Shown here: piece after piece, positions 25,401 through 34,639 of the stretch
How positions within the stretch are numbered: the first letter of the stretch is position 1
Layout: each line of letters begins with the position of its first letter
Source: Spodoptera frugiperda
Taxonomy: Eukaryota > Arthropoda > Insecta > Lepidoptera > Noctuidae
Direction: 5' to 3'
DNA length: 64,000 nt
Assembly: GCF_023101765.2 (NCBI RefSeq)
Contig: NC_064238.1
Coordinates: forward strand, 434,001-498,000
Notes under the pieces: model-generated
The model's database searches: none
Told to the model about the DNA's origin: nothing
The model's input: only the letters and a program-made list of their open reading frames with translations
Position numbers and translations under genes: made by a program

Positions 25401-28400
25401 GGCGACTGAGTCAGCTGGCAGCGCGCCAGGCCGGCGCGGGCCGGGGACACTGCTATCAATTACTGCAGATACATTAAATGATCTCACTGACACAAGATAA
25501 AGCGCTATTTGAGTGCTTCCGCCAATTCATATCGTTCATTTCGATATAGAATCTATTTACATATTAGGGTCGTAGACCCGAATAGGAGAGTATCCCATTC
25601 CTATGTACCTATTTCGTTATTGTAATGTACGTAGACATTCATAGATGAAGATTTTTAAAATAATTAATTCATCTTTAAAATTTATTATATCGCGAAAGGG
25701 TTGTATGATAAATAGAAAAATTAGACTTAATAAAAATGCCTGGCAGGCTTGTGTGACAAGACAACGATCAAGAACCTTAAAACATACACAAACAAAGTGC
25801 TTTGTCCGCGGTCACACAAATTGCAATAAAATTATAACGGACACTACATGCATACTCCGGTCCGTTTTATTTGTAACCAGAGCTTGTGCAATCAAAATAA
25901 TATCTTATAATATTATCAAAGTAACATTTCGAAGTAATGTTACACATTATCTAGAGAATAAGACGCAATACTATTCATTTCAAGGTTTTAATACGTTTAG
26001 TAAAACGCACAAAAACACCGGCTTTAGTAAGCAGCCAGCAATCGTTCCACAAATGTCAACACGAACACTACAATACGTAACGAACAAAGGGGACGTGACA
26101 CTGGGCTCCAGTGATGTCACGACTCGCTGGGGAGGACAGCGTGACGTCACGGCTGGCACCTGTCGCCCCACCGGCACCCACCGGCACCCACCGGCCCACT
26201 GCGCCACATTGCGAGCTCGTGGCGGAGCGCCCTTCGCGACCGACTGGCCCACTGTCCAATGTTTTGTTTCCACCAAATCAGGGGCCCGATTAATCATTTT
26301 GACATTTTCGTATGTTTTATACAAATAGGGTAATAGAGTGGGCCGTGGTAATCACCCGGCAGTCATCTCGTCCGTATACAGGCAGCGAAGGTTAACGAAT
26401 AAATGTAATCTTATTAATATTTCCTGGATATTTGAGCAAATGTAAATTTGAAATAAGTTACGTCAACAAGATGTAGGTGACAAGTGTGATCATGGCGATC
26501 GTACGTTTTTAGACAGTACCTAAATACCGAGCTTTTTTAAGGATCCATGTATCAAGAGATTCACATATCTCACAGATTTTATTTTCACTAGCAATAAGTC
26601 TAGTTAGTCATCGAATGATTCAGGATACTATTTAGACTATCTAGTACATGTTGGAGTGACGGCGCGAGTCGATGACCGCAACCATTTCTACTAATATTGT
26701 AATATACACACGTTGGTCAATGCGATCGTGTGATTAGGATGCAGTGATATCACATCGCCATGTATTGCTTGTTGATGTAGGCACGTCATGATAATGAAAC
26801 TTGAACCCTTTGCCGACGTACCAAGTCTGATTTTAGATTATGTACAATAAGATCAGGTGCAACAAGTAGCTCATAGTTGTGAGACGGCTAGTATCGAATG
26901 TAAACTAGTCCTGTGGGTTTTTGCAAACATTGTCACACACTAGAATGTCCTCCTGTGACTCCTGTGACCCAGAAAACATTATTTAACTCTCAAAAACAAT
27001 TGTTGCTAGGTAAAACTTCGTATGTCCTGTCAGTGCCATGTGAGGATGTATCGTGACGTACCCAGTATGACGCTACAGGTGTTGGTGCAGTCCTCCTGCG
27101 TGATGAAGTTGTTCTGGTTCCCGCGGCAGCCTCCGTACGCGAAGGGCACGCACATGCCCTTCTGCGCCATGAACGTCCAGCGCTGGTACAGGCCGCGGCA
27201 CGGCCCGGGGTCCGCCTCCTCCATGCAGATACCTGCCAAGGGCGATATACTTAGTTACACGATGTAACACATTCTATGACACTTTCTACTTATCTACACT
27301 CGTGATCTCATTCCATACATTACTAACTCCTACTTAATTTTTTTATCTTAACAACCGGCTGCAACAGACTGTCTCCCTATTAGTAAAGTGTGTGTTAACA
27401 TCTATGTGTGCACTTCTCTTGGAAATAGAAAGAGTGCGTAGGTACAGTAGAGTCCGTTTATAATGACATCGAAAGGAATTGACAAACACGTCATAATAAG
27501 CGGACGTCATACAAAGCGTTATGTATAAATTAAAATCTTTTTTATGTAAATATGTATGTATTAAGTATTTTAATACAGAAACATAGTATATTTGCATATA
27601 TGTAAGACCATATTAAATCAAAATCAAAATTGCACGTAATCAGCAGATTATTATAATAACACATACAAGTGTATTTTTTATTGTAAGTAATCTGTAATTT
27701 TTGTCTGCTTTTGTTTCTTCATTTTATTGTAAAAACAGACTCTCACACTATTGTGTATAGAAGACATAGCTATGGTCAAATTATCATTTTCAATATTGCT
27801 GTGCCGTGCCGAACGTCGTCGGGAATTAACGAACATTATTGAAGGTAAAGAATCGTGCCGGTCATTATAACCGGACATAATTTATTAAAAATGGGTCATA
27901 TAAAGCGGCATGTCACTGTAAGGGAAGTCATTATATCCGACTTTTTTATAAAGATTTTTATTTGAAAACCAAACTTCGTCATGCTATTACGTTATAATAA
28001 CCGGTTGGTCAATATAGGCGGAGTCATAATAAACGGATTCTTCTGTACCTATTTATTATTGATTTCGGAAACAAACTCCTAAATGGATGTAATGTATGTG
28101 CCCTGTAACTCTGGTACTCCTACAAGTTTATGGACACGCTAGTACTATTTTTATGATCGCCGTAACTCAAGCTCGGCTGACCTTGTGCTGTTCATAATAT
28201 TTATTAACGCTCAGATTTCGCATGATTCTGTCAACATCTTGCGGTTCCAATGTGGACATCAACCATAACACTATCAGTGATGGTGTGCGACTGTACCGAC
28301 TGTTTACTACTCGTAGACAATAAACCTCGCTACTGAGGAGTGTGAATTACAAAGTAAATGTAAAAAGTGACAGTCGTGTGTGTCGCGGGTCTGTGTTATG

Positions 28401-31400
28401 TATGTGCAGTGTGCATTCAGCCGGTACATGTGATAAGGCGATACATTACCATATGTCGTGCAACTCCTGATACGAACTAGTTCAACTAAGTGGTGAACAT
28501 TTTGTGCATAGTACCTAACTTAGAGAAATAGGTACTCACGTTTAGCGGTCATCATATCGATGGCGCAGCTCTCCCGCTCCTGGCAGGGCCGCTGCTGCAT
28601 GAGCTCGACCTTGGCGGAGCAGTCCTGCTGGCGGTCGGCGGGCACGAGCAGCAGGCGCATGCGGAAGCGCACGCCGCGGCCGCACGAGGCCGAGCACGGC
28701 GACCAGGCGGCCCACGGCGTCGTCGGGCACGCCGGGTCCGACACCTCGCGCTCCTCCTCCGTGCACTGCGGCTCCATGCACTTGCGGTTCTCCTCTGGAA
28801 TCGTTAAACACAATATAGTAATACTCCTCTAACTGGCAAAAACAAAATATGTACAGGCATATTTACTGCCAGAAATAGACATATTTTTAGAAATGGTTTA
28901 AATTTTTCCTTGAACCACTTTTATTAGATCTGTAAATCAGATAGGCAATAATGGATATTGTGCTCCCAGTTTCCTCTAAGCAGTAGGTACCCTAGACATT
29001 TGAAATAGGTACCTACTGCCATCTAGCGGATATTGCGCGAACTACTACTAGTAGCCGTACGTACCCCGCAGCCAAACTTTGTGCCTACGGTGTAACATTA
29101 CGAGTCTACGAGGGAAGTTAATATGTGGCGCTAGTGAGCAATCACCAGTTGTTATTCTAACTATCACGCTGTAATATACAATGTAAGCAAGTAGTTACCA
29201 GTGGCCACGAGCGGGCACTTCTTGATGCCCATGTGGTTGCGGAAGTGCCTGCGCCGGGTGCTGACCCCGACCCCGCAGGTGACGGAGCACTCGCTCCACG
29301 GGCCCCACTCCGAGGTCTCGCAGATACCCTCGTTGGCCTCGATGGGGGTCGCGTTGTTGTCCGAATCCTCGGGGACACCGCTGTCACCTCTAGCGATGGC
29401 ACAAATGAACACATTGATAGTCGATTATTCTTATTACTAAACACAGAATAAACATAATAATGCACACTGCTGCAATTCGTCGCTTACGTTTGCAACTCAA
29501 GTTTACTAACCGAGATTAATCTTTACAATGAGTAATTGTTCAGTGTCTAAACAAAAGTTTCGTGTTCAAACTCATGACAAGTCATATGTCAAATCAGACA
29601 TAAAGTAAACCGTTAAGAACGTTTTGATCAACCACCCTTAAGCCATCTTTTAACTAAGAGTTACGTAAAGTGAGAGAGCACCTACATTAAACTCTTACTT
29701 GTACTATTTGTTGTGAAAATCTAAAGGTAAAGGTTTCCTTAAAATCTATTCTATCGCAGTAAGTGATGTATGTATACTCACTCGCACTCCGGCACGGCGG
29801 CGACACACATCTCCTTGGACACGAGCTGGCGGTCGCACGAGAACATCTGCGCCTTCTGCGGCATTCGGTACTCGCGGGTGCGCATGCGCAGACCCTTGCC
29901 GCAGCTCACCGAGCACTGAGACCATGCGCTCCACTCCGTCACCGCGCACTCCGCTGTCGATCAAATAGTATTACTTACTTTAACAATCCACAACACAATA
30001 AATACATCGATCAAAATACACTAGTAAAAATCCGTTGTATGAGTAGTGGTACTGACGTCTGTTAACAGCCTGCGTGTTCTCCTCCTCCTCGACGACTTGC
30101 TGCAGCAGCACCTCCTCGTCGCAGGAGCGGGAGATGAGCCGCTCCCGCGTGAGGTAGAGGCGCGCCATGGGCGGCACGGCGTCGGCGCCCGGCGAGTAGA
30201 ACGGGGCGCGCGGGTCCTCCGGGTACATCGGGGTGATGCGGTACATCTTCTCGCGGGGCACCGTCTCCGAGTTTGGCGACTGAAACCACGCCCACACTCA
30301 TTATACAACCTCATTATTTATTTATTGAGAACTTTAAGTCATATCCATTTCTTCGTAGCCGTGTACTACGAAATGCTACGGCGTAGTCGGTGTCAAAGAA
30401 AGTTGCTACGATACTACGCAGCGTTACGTAGTACGTCGTAGCTCTTTATATATTATTTTGATTGCACTAAATTTGCAACAAAATTATTGATACTGCAATT
30501 TAGTAGTCAGTGTAATGACAGTGAGTACCGTGGTTTAATTCATAAATGTTCTAGAAACACGGCATAGTATATTTTATTATTGAAAAAAGGTTTACGAAGC
30601 TTCCTCACCATGTAAGAGATGCCATTGTCGGTGCCAGCGTCGTAGGGGAACAGGTCCACCACCTTGGACTCCGCCCAGGTGCAGTCCTTCTGGCACAGGT
30701 TCAGTCCGCTCACGCCAACCACCCAGTCGGGGGACGGACCTACCGCACAGAGGAGCAGGAACCAGTTAACTAGGATACTAGATGTGTGGGCTCTGAGGCT
30801 TACGTTATATCAGGCCACCATTTAGGGTTCTATAAGATATATAAACAAACTTTAAGCTGTCACATAATATGATGTATGTCTCACCGAACATGGAAGCGAG
30901 CGAGAGGTACGGCCTCTTCCTGTCGGTGGTGAACGCGGCGCTGGTGTTGGAGTTGACACGTGGGTGCCACAGACCCTGCGCCTTCACGATGGAGCGCAGC
31001 TTCGAGCCCTGCTGCCGCAACTCTGCCTCGAGTAACCCTACTGAACCCCACTCCGCTAAGGATCTGAATAACGGGACACCACAATAAAATAAATTATCTA
31101 CATTTGACACATCGTACAGAGACGAAACGAAAGCTAGAACTGCTAAATAACAAAATAATTTACTTCACGTGACGGTACAACTAGTGTTTCACAATTAGCA
31201 AGCAATCACCTGAACCCGTCGGTAGCGATCTCCCCCTCTCCCCAGAACTTAAAGTTCTTGGGGTGCGTGGCGCCGATGACGTCAGAGAAGTGCGTCAGCC
31301 ACATCGCCTGCACCGGGAAGTCCTTGGGGTGCGTCTGCGGGGACCATAGCCCTTCGAACACCATCTGTAAACAACATGGCACACGTTTTTAAACTAAGTT

Positions 31401-33176
31401 AAGAACACTATTCGTTTGCTAGTAGTACCTATAGCTCGTGTTTTTATATATTAGATAAAAAATAAGCTTAGTTTAATGTCCACTGACCCTGTACTTGGCA
31501 TCGTCGCAGGCGCAGCAGTCACTGGCCTGCAGCGAGGTGTCCTCACACACGCGCTTGGTCAGCTGGCCGTCCTCCGCGAACCAGCGGCTCGCGTTCTCGT
31601 ACACCATCGCCCTGGGTGACACAGTCGTTAACAAACATTGTGCTTATTGACATTAACAACGCTACTAAAAATAAAGAGGTGCAAAAGACTACAAAAAATT
31701 GAAACTGCAGTGTATTATTAGCATAATTAGTTTCAACATACTTGAGCAGCACGCAGCCGGAGCCGGCGGGCGGCGCCTTCCACATAACCTGCACCTCAGT
31801 CTTAGGCAGGTCATCAGACTCGATGACGGAGTTGGTGCACTCCTCGTCGAACTTGGTGAGCGTGTCGGCGAACAGCTGGAACTGGCCCTGCTTGCTGGGC
31901 GCGCGCAGTGCCGCGGGGTCCAGCGGGTCCAGCTTCAGCTGGAACCGCGTGAACTGCTGCACCACGTCGTGCGTGCGGGACCCCACCAATGTCACTGGAA
32001 TTACAAAGAAGTGGTTTTCATTGCGTTTGTTCGGGGCAATAAAGGGATGGAAAGCTTACGCACAATGTACACGAAAGGTTACTCAAATACGATTTTGAGT
32101 AATTTCCAAATGCAACAGGAAGATTTGCAATGAAACCTAACGGTACCGTGATAAAAGTTCCAAGTATTTCAGTGCACACAACCAGGCATCCGGGATTATT
32201 ATCATTTCAAGCTAAATTATGTATGCACCATGCCAGTAGGTATATATATGACATATAGGTACTCATACATATAGTTTCACTAGCTTCTGCCAGCGGCTTT
32301 GCAAGCGTTCCCGTGAGATAAATAGTAGCCTATATCTTATTCCAGACCTTAATCTACCCCTGTTCTAAATTCCATACTGATCCCTTCAGCCGTTTTTAAA
32401 TTATTGGGTAAAAAAACATAGGCACAAACAAACGTTCGCATTTATTAATGAGTACATTATCGAAACATGTAGATGTGTCGACACGTTCTCTCGAAGGATC
32501 CGAGTCGATCTCTTAACGAACAGCAGTGTAATCTTCCTGACCTCATTGGTTCTATAACTCGCGGAAATATTTATAAAGAGATAAAAGTCAATAATAATTT
32601 GCGCGCTTTCGGATAACACATCTTCCTGTCTTGAAGTCACATGATATGGACGTTTAAATTTAAAGATTTTAGTTCAAGCAACGTGACACTTTGTCTACAC
32701 TCTGCAGTTTTTTTTTAATTTCGTTACCACATAAAATATGTGAATCACATAAAGAATTGTCCTGTCCGAGACTCGAACCTGCGACACGTGTACAGTAGTC
32801 AGTCACTCAACCACTACGCCAACCGTATAATCTTCAGATTTTGACTACGGCTAAACTAAAATGAGTTATACAGTCTGTGCTGGACTGTGACTTGTGCATA
32901 TTGGTATTTCGACAACTGGTAATAACAAATACTTAACTATTTAGCTTTCGTTTAACAATAAAAATAATACTTAAATGAAATTTACTAAAAAGAATAAAAA
33001 TCCAAGATATACCGACCGACGTATCTCTCTCCGGGAGCATATCGCTCCACTTCCCCGTTGACGATGAGCCTGTAGAAGTTGTCTCCCGGGGACTTGGGGC
33101 TCGCGGGCTCGCGCGGCTTCAGCTCACAGGCCTGCGCGTGCGCAGCCACCAGTAACACCACACACAGCCGCCACAT
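16370..33176 (-). CDS. fspondin: F-spondin (spondin-1 family), spliced CDS of 14 exons
   Basis: Secreted matrix-associated glycoprotein; the family acts in axon guidance, cell adhesion and matrix assembly. I joined 14 minus-strand exons (each listed separately). Every junction has GT-AG borders and matching phase, and the sum is 2304 nt, or 767 residues plus stop. Order: signal peptide (about 1-16), Reeler domain (about 17-165), Spondin_N (about 180-385), an acidic stretch ending exon 7, TSP1-1 (about 410-465), TSP1-2 (about 486-541), TSP1-3 (about 552-612), Kunitz (about 616-668), Pro/Gly linker (672-706) and TSP1-4 (about 714-767). All four TSP1 repeats keep WxxW (C-mannosylation type) and CSxS/TCG (O-fucosylation type). 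The start is the first Met before a hydrophobic leader. The gene is in tandem with the KIAA0930 homolog, whose stop lies about 5 kb upstream. Spliced reconstruction by eye; RNA support not available. Confidence 0.93.
16610..16760. repeat. Interspersed repeat, second CCCCCTCAAAAAA copy
   Basis: Starts near TTTGACCCGGTACTGCGGAC and includes GGGGTGGTTTTAATCAGTAAG and GAAGTCATTCAATGATTTTC, a word order common in noctuid repeats. Located in the last F-spondin intron. Confidence 0.45.
18236..18344. mobile_element. Small inverted-repeat element, family M copy 1
   Basis: About 109 bp. Left end CACTCAGAGTCATTTAATGG, right end CATTAAATGACTCTGAG, with inner AGTCCTTAGCA. Two more copies are at 18421-18516 and 24061-24175. 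Non-autonomous; the transposase source is unknown. Confidence 0.65.
18421..18516. mobile_element. Small inverted-repeat element, family M copy 2
   Basis: GCACTCAGAGACATTTAATG at the left, CATTAAATGACTCTGAGTGC at the right; the arms pair with one mismatch. The inner order is reversed relative to copy 1, from which it is separated by only 76 bp. Confidence 0.65.
20056..20100. repeat. Perfect 20-bp hairpin with 5-nt loop
   Basis: TGTAGCCTTACACATGTACA (20056-20075) and its exact reverse complement (20081-20100) are separated by CCTTA. Located in the last F-spondin intron. Nature unknown: it could be a minimal foldback, or a structured RNA if transcribed. Confidence 0.85.
20744..20853 (-). CDS. 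fspondin: F-spondin exon 13: TSP1 repeat 4, first part
   Basis: Phase 1 in, phase 0 out at CTG|GTGAGT. The peptide GDCQVSPWGEWSKCSVSCG continues to YQERTRTVL, where the domain is cut by the last intron. Confidence 0.94.
21364..21468 (-). CDS. fspondin: F-spondin exon 12: Pro/Gly linker
   Basis: Phase 1 in, phase 1 out (105 nt, 35 codons). The peptide is low complexity (GGGPPAGLPQLGPLPGPLPG), then Asn-rich. It could be skipped without a frame change. No domain; it probably acts as a flexible spacer between the Kunitz domain and the last TSP1. Acceptor TTGTACAG, donor GTAAGT. Confidence 0.82.
22515..23100. repeat. Unclassified interspersed repeat
   Basis: Starts with a perfect hairpin (GGGGGCAC AGTA GTGCCCCC), then CGAAGCGCAAGCGCAAGG, and continues to GGTATGTAAGCTAGTATTAG and a C-run/G-run pair around 22893-22920. 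The composition and the mention of flanking words such as AAATTTGGTATGTAAG fit a repeat common in moths. No reading frame. Confidence 0.45.
23363..23550. repeat. Two-copy tandem duplication, unit about 93 bp
   Basis: TAGTAGTTTAGTAGGT(A/G)AAG ... TTGCAATTTTCT(T/C)A(T/C)AAATTT occurs twice in direct order, with few changes and a short insertion (TTAGG) in the second copy. Confidence 0.8.
23655..24053. mobile_element. Long terminal-inverted-repeat (foldback) element
   Basis: Arms 23655-23757 and 23951-24053 are reverse complements over about 103 bp with a single visible mismatch near the ends. The middle contains a perfect palindrome (GGCGAGTCGGCCG / CGGCCGACTCGCC, 23773-23802) and a CTACG-rich patch. 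No frame. Near-identical arms suggest recent origin. In the F-spondin intron between exons 12 and 11. Confidence 0.82.
24061..24175. mobile_element. Small inverted-repeat element, family M copy 3
   Basis: GCAGTACTCACAGT at the left pairs perfectly with ACTGTGAGTACTGC at the right. The inner words (CCTTAGTAACAATTTTGTT, AAGACTGGTGTAAGTAACCA) match copies 1 and 2. It abuts the long-TIR element ending at 24053. Confidence 0.62.
27062..27232 (-). CDS. fspondin: F-spondin exon 11: Kunitz domain
   Basis: Phase 1 in, phase 1 out. The six cysteines have exact Kunitz (BPTI-like) spacing, C-x8-C-x15-C-x7-C-x12-C-x3-C, with FAYGGCRGNQNNF in the core. The residue after the second Cys (P1 position) is Arg, in PCRG, so inhibition of a trypsin-like protease is possible by family rule, but is not shown. 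The symmetric 1-1 phase marks it as a movable domain exon. Confidence 0.95.
27445..28045. mobile_element. Non-autonomous pogo-like element, 601 bp
   Basis: Begins CAGTAGAGTCCGTTTATAAT and ends ATAAACGGATTCTTCTG; the termini are inverted repeats of about 25 bp starting with CAG, flanked by TA on both sides (27443-27444, 28046-28047), as in Tc1/mariner-pogo elements. Several inner words (CATAATAAGCGGACGT, GTTATAATAACCGG) repeat the TIR theme. No transposase frame. In the F-spondin intron between exons 11 and 10. Confidence 0.75.
28540..28794 (-). CDS. fspondin: F-spondin exon 10: end of TSP1-2 and TSP1 repeat 3
   Basis: Phase 1 in, phase 1 out. It starts with the last cysteines of TSP1-2, then CPTTPWAAWSPCSASCGRG and RFRMRLLLVP, ending near CQERESCAID. 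The antisense frames over this GC-rich exon are open by composition only. Confidence 0.94.
29199..29389 (-). CDS. fspondin: F-spondin exon 9: TSP1 repeat 2
   Basis: Phase 2 in, phase 1 out. An acidic spacer (DSGVPEDSDNN) is followed by CETSEWGPWSECSVTCGVG and STRRRHFRN. The domain finishes in exon 10 (RKCMEPQC). Confidence 0.94.
29782..29953 (-). CDS. fspondin: F-spondin exon 8: TSP1 repeat 1
   Basis: Phase 1 in, phase 2 out. ECAVTEWSAWSQCSVSCGKG opens the repeat, followed by RMRTREYRMPQ and closing cysteines (CVAAVPEC). One exon carries nearly the whole domain. Confidence 0.95.
30057..30279 (-). CDS. fspondin: F-spondin exon 7: end of Spondin_N and acidic linker
   Basis: Phase 0 in, phase 1 out. 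After SPNSETVPREKMYRITP and FYSPGADAVPPMARLYL (end of Spondin_N), a charged segment rich in Glu leads into the first TSP1 repeat. Confidence 0.93.
30609..30739 (-). CDS. fspondin: F-spondin exon 6: Spondin_N core
   Basis: Phase 1 in, phase 0 out. It contains PSPDWVVGVSGLNLC and DLFPYDAGTDNGISYM. The PSPDWxVGV and PYDAGTD signatures are the most diagnostic parts of Spondin_N. Confidence 0.96.
30885..31063 (-). CDS. fspondin: F-spondin exon 5: Spondin_N, middle
   Basis: Phase 2 in, phase 1 out (donor GTGAGA). The peptide LAEWGSVGLLEAELRQQGS continues the Spondin_N fold and ends in RKRPYLSLASMFG. Confidence 0.94.
31210..31364 (-). CDS. fspondin: F-spondin exon 4: start of Spondin_N
   Basis: Phase 0 in, phase 2 out. 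The peptide MVFEGLWSPQTHPKDFP is a clear Spondin_N opening, matching the FEGxWS...P pattern known from spondins and mindins, followed by HFSDVIGATH. Confidence 0.95.
31488..31611 (-). CDS. fspondin: F-spondin exon 3: end of Reeler domain
   Basis: Phase 2 in, phase 0 out. The peptide AMVYENASRWFAEDG leads to a Cys-rich hinge (DCCACDDAKYR) that precedes the Spondin_N domain. Donor GTCAGT, acceptor CACCCAG. Confidence 0.92.
31742..31994 (-). CDS. fspondin: F-spondin exon 2: Reeler domain, middle
   Basis: Begins in phase 1 after AATTCCAG and ends in phase 2 at GTATGT. The peptide includes VTLVGS, VQQFTRFQLKLDPLD and VQVMWKAPPAGSGCVLLK, the pattern of the second half of a Reeler domain (Trp followed by a PxxGSGCV segment). 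Confidence 0.92.
32278..32437 (+). repeat. RTE-type retrotransposon 3' fragment, second copy
   Basis: CTAGCTTCTGCCAGCGGCTT, then AGTAGCCTATATCTTATTCCA and CCCTTCAGCCGTTTTTAAAT resemble the tail of the same broad class as the copy at 8.1 kb. Located in the F-spondin intron between exons 1 and 2. Confidence 0.5.
32736..32826 (-). mobile_element. SINE 5' fragment, minus orientation
   Basis: Only the tRNA-like head and the first part of the body remain: GAGACTCGAACC (B-box complement, one change) and CCACTACGCCAAC (A-box complement), next to GTGAATCACATAAAGAATTG. It lies in the first coding intron of F-spondin. Confidence 0.68.
33017..33176 (-). CDS. fspondin: F-spondin exon 1: signal peptide and start of Reeler domain
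   Basis: The start Met is followed by a hydrophobic leader (WRLCVVLLVAAHAQA) and then mature sequence with NFYRLIVNGEVERYAPG, typical of the start of a Reeler domain. It ends in phase 1 at a GTCGGT donor. Four nt before the ATG the sequence reads TTTACTACAG, a good acceptor, so the 5' UTR probably continues in an upstream exon. Confidence 0.9.
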
Positions 33177-34254
33177 GTCGCTGTAGTAAACACACATGCA
33201 CTTTAACTATTTATTTTTCATTATTTACGAATAAGGATTAATAGATGTTTGTCGTTATTTGTGGAATGGATATTTAGAATGAGTGTGGCAGAATATTCCA
33301 GCAGCTGCGTGATGATCTCACCAAGCTCGCGCGTGTGTCGGCAGCAGAGTGCGGCTGCGCGGCGGTATCGCGCTCGCCCGCTCCGCAGATAAAGGGTCAA
33401 ACCTCTCCGACCCCTCGCGTCAAATCGTGCCATATTTGATGCGATATAAGACAATATGTTTACGAAACATACCTACAACTTGAATAGAAATTATATTTAC
33501 TGAAAATATAGACCAGGAACCTATAAAATTGCAGTGGCTAGCGTGACGCTAAGGATTGAGCTTTAGTGTTAACAGGAATCGTTAAAGTCGGAGCGCCACG
33601 ACAGGTTTATGTACCGCACTGGAGCAGTTAAATTATTGTAAAGTAGGACACTGTTCCTCTTTACTGCATATCTGCTATTTACGTATTGTAACAGGGATGT
33701 TAGTACCTAAAGGCAAGTTTGTTGAACAGGCGAACTACATTGAATTTCATTCAAAACTATATGCTCTACAGGTGCTAGACATTTGATATAACCAAATATT
33801 TGAACTTGAATCTCAAAAATCTGTTTCAGGTAAAGCTCCCTAATAAGGAAACAAGAGGAAGTTTTACCTTACGATTCAATAATAACTGTAATCTACAAAG
33901 GCCTCTAACCTACCTTGTGGTCTATTCTAGGTACACCTATAGTCCTATTACGTAATAGCAACAGAGCATTATGAACAACAAAATATACAACACGTGTATC
34001 ACAATCACGGCCTACTTTAGTTAGGATACTACCGGCAGACGCAACCTGTCCAGCTTCAAATCTGGCCAGATCAGATGAGAGTGGTACTCGTTTCCACTTG
34101 CTTTAATAAACATATCAACAGGTATCAGTATCCAGTACTAACTCGTACGGAAAATGGGATCAAAGTGTCTTCTGCAACGACTTTCTAGTCTTCCCTCATT
34201 GTCTACAACCGTTCATTTATCTGTGGTGATAGTTGCAAGTTAGAATACACTTAC

Positions 34255-34330
34255 CTCTGTGTCTGACAGGATCTTACGTCCGCCGGACAGGGCGCAGTGT
34301 CACTACGGCAGCGAATTAACAATAACTTCC
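34255..34330 (-). promoter_or_regulatory. Candidate F-spondin 5' UTR exon (3' edge) and promoter side
   Basis: On the minus strand, ACACAGAG|GTAAGTG at 34255/34254 is a near-perfect donor about 1.1 kb upstream of the acceptor just before the F-spondin ATG. I infer a non-coding first exon ending here. Its upstream edge is not visible; a GC-rich stretch at 34495-34640 may hold the promoter. Confidence 0.4.
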
Positions 34331-34639
34331 CGTGCGTGTGTCTTGTGCTTTACATGATACTTCCACTGACAGTCTCGAGGAGAACGGTGGTGATCAGCAG
34401 TGAGTCTGCAGTAAAGCGCTTACTGTAACTTATTGTTAACAGGGACGCCCCACTACCCACTCAGTTCTAGAGATGCACTGAAGCAAATGGAGCTGAAGTC
34501 GCGCCCCCGACGTCACGTAAGCTCGTGGTGCCGGTGCAGTCGGTGGACAGGTCAGCGCGCGGCGAGCCTCGGTCGCGGACAGCGGGTGCTCGCGCGCCAA
34601 GTGCCGTCTTCCGGCCGCCGCTCATTACCCGCGCGTGCG

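Noticed and set aside
25645..26328. A 227-codon plus-strand open frame in an F-spondin intron
   Set aside because: It has no recognisable domain. The first part is AT-driven Lys/Ile/Asn-rich, the end is a CCGGCACCCA micro-repeat, and there is no exon structure or similarity I know. Most likely chance.
27062..27232. Stand-alone Kunitz protease inhibitor gene
   Set aside because: No signal peptide or start next to it, and both borders are splice sites in phase with F-spondin exons.
30021..30441. Alternative frames over F-spondin exon 7
   Set aside because: They are shadows of the Spondin_N coding frame and lack splice support.
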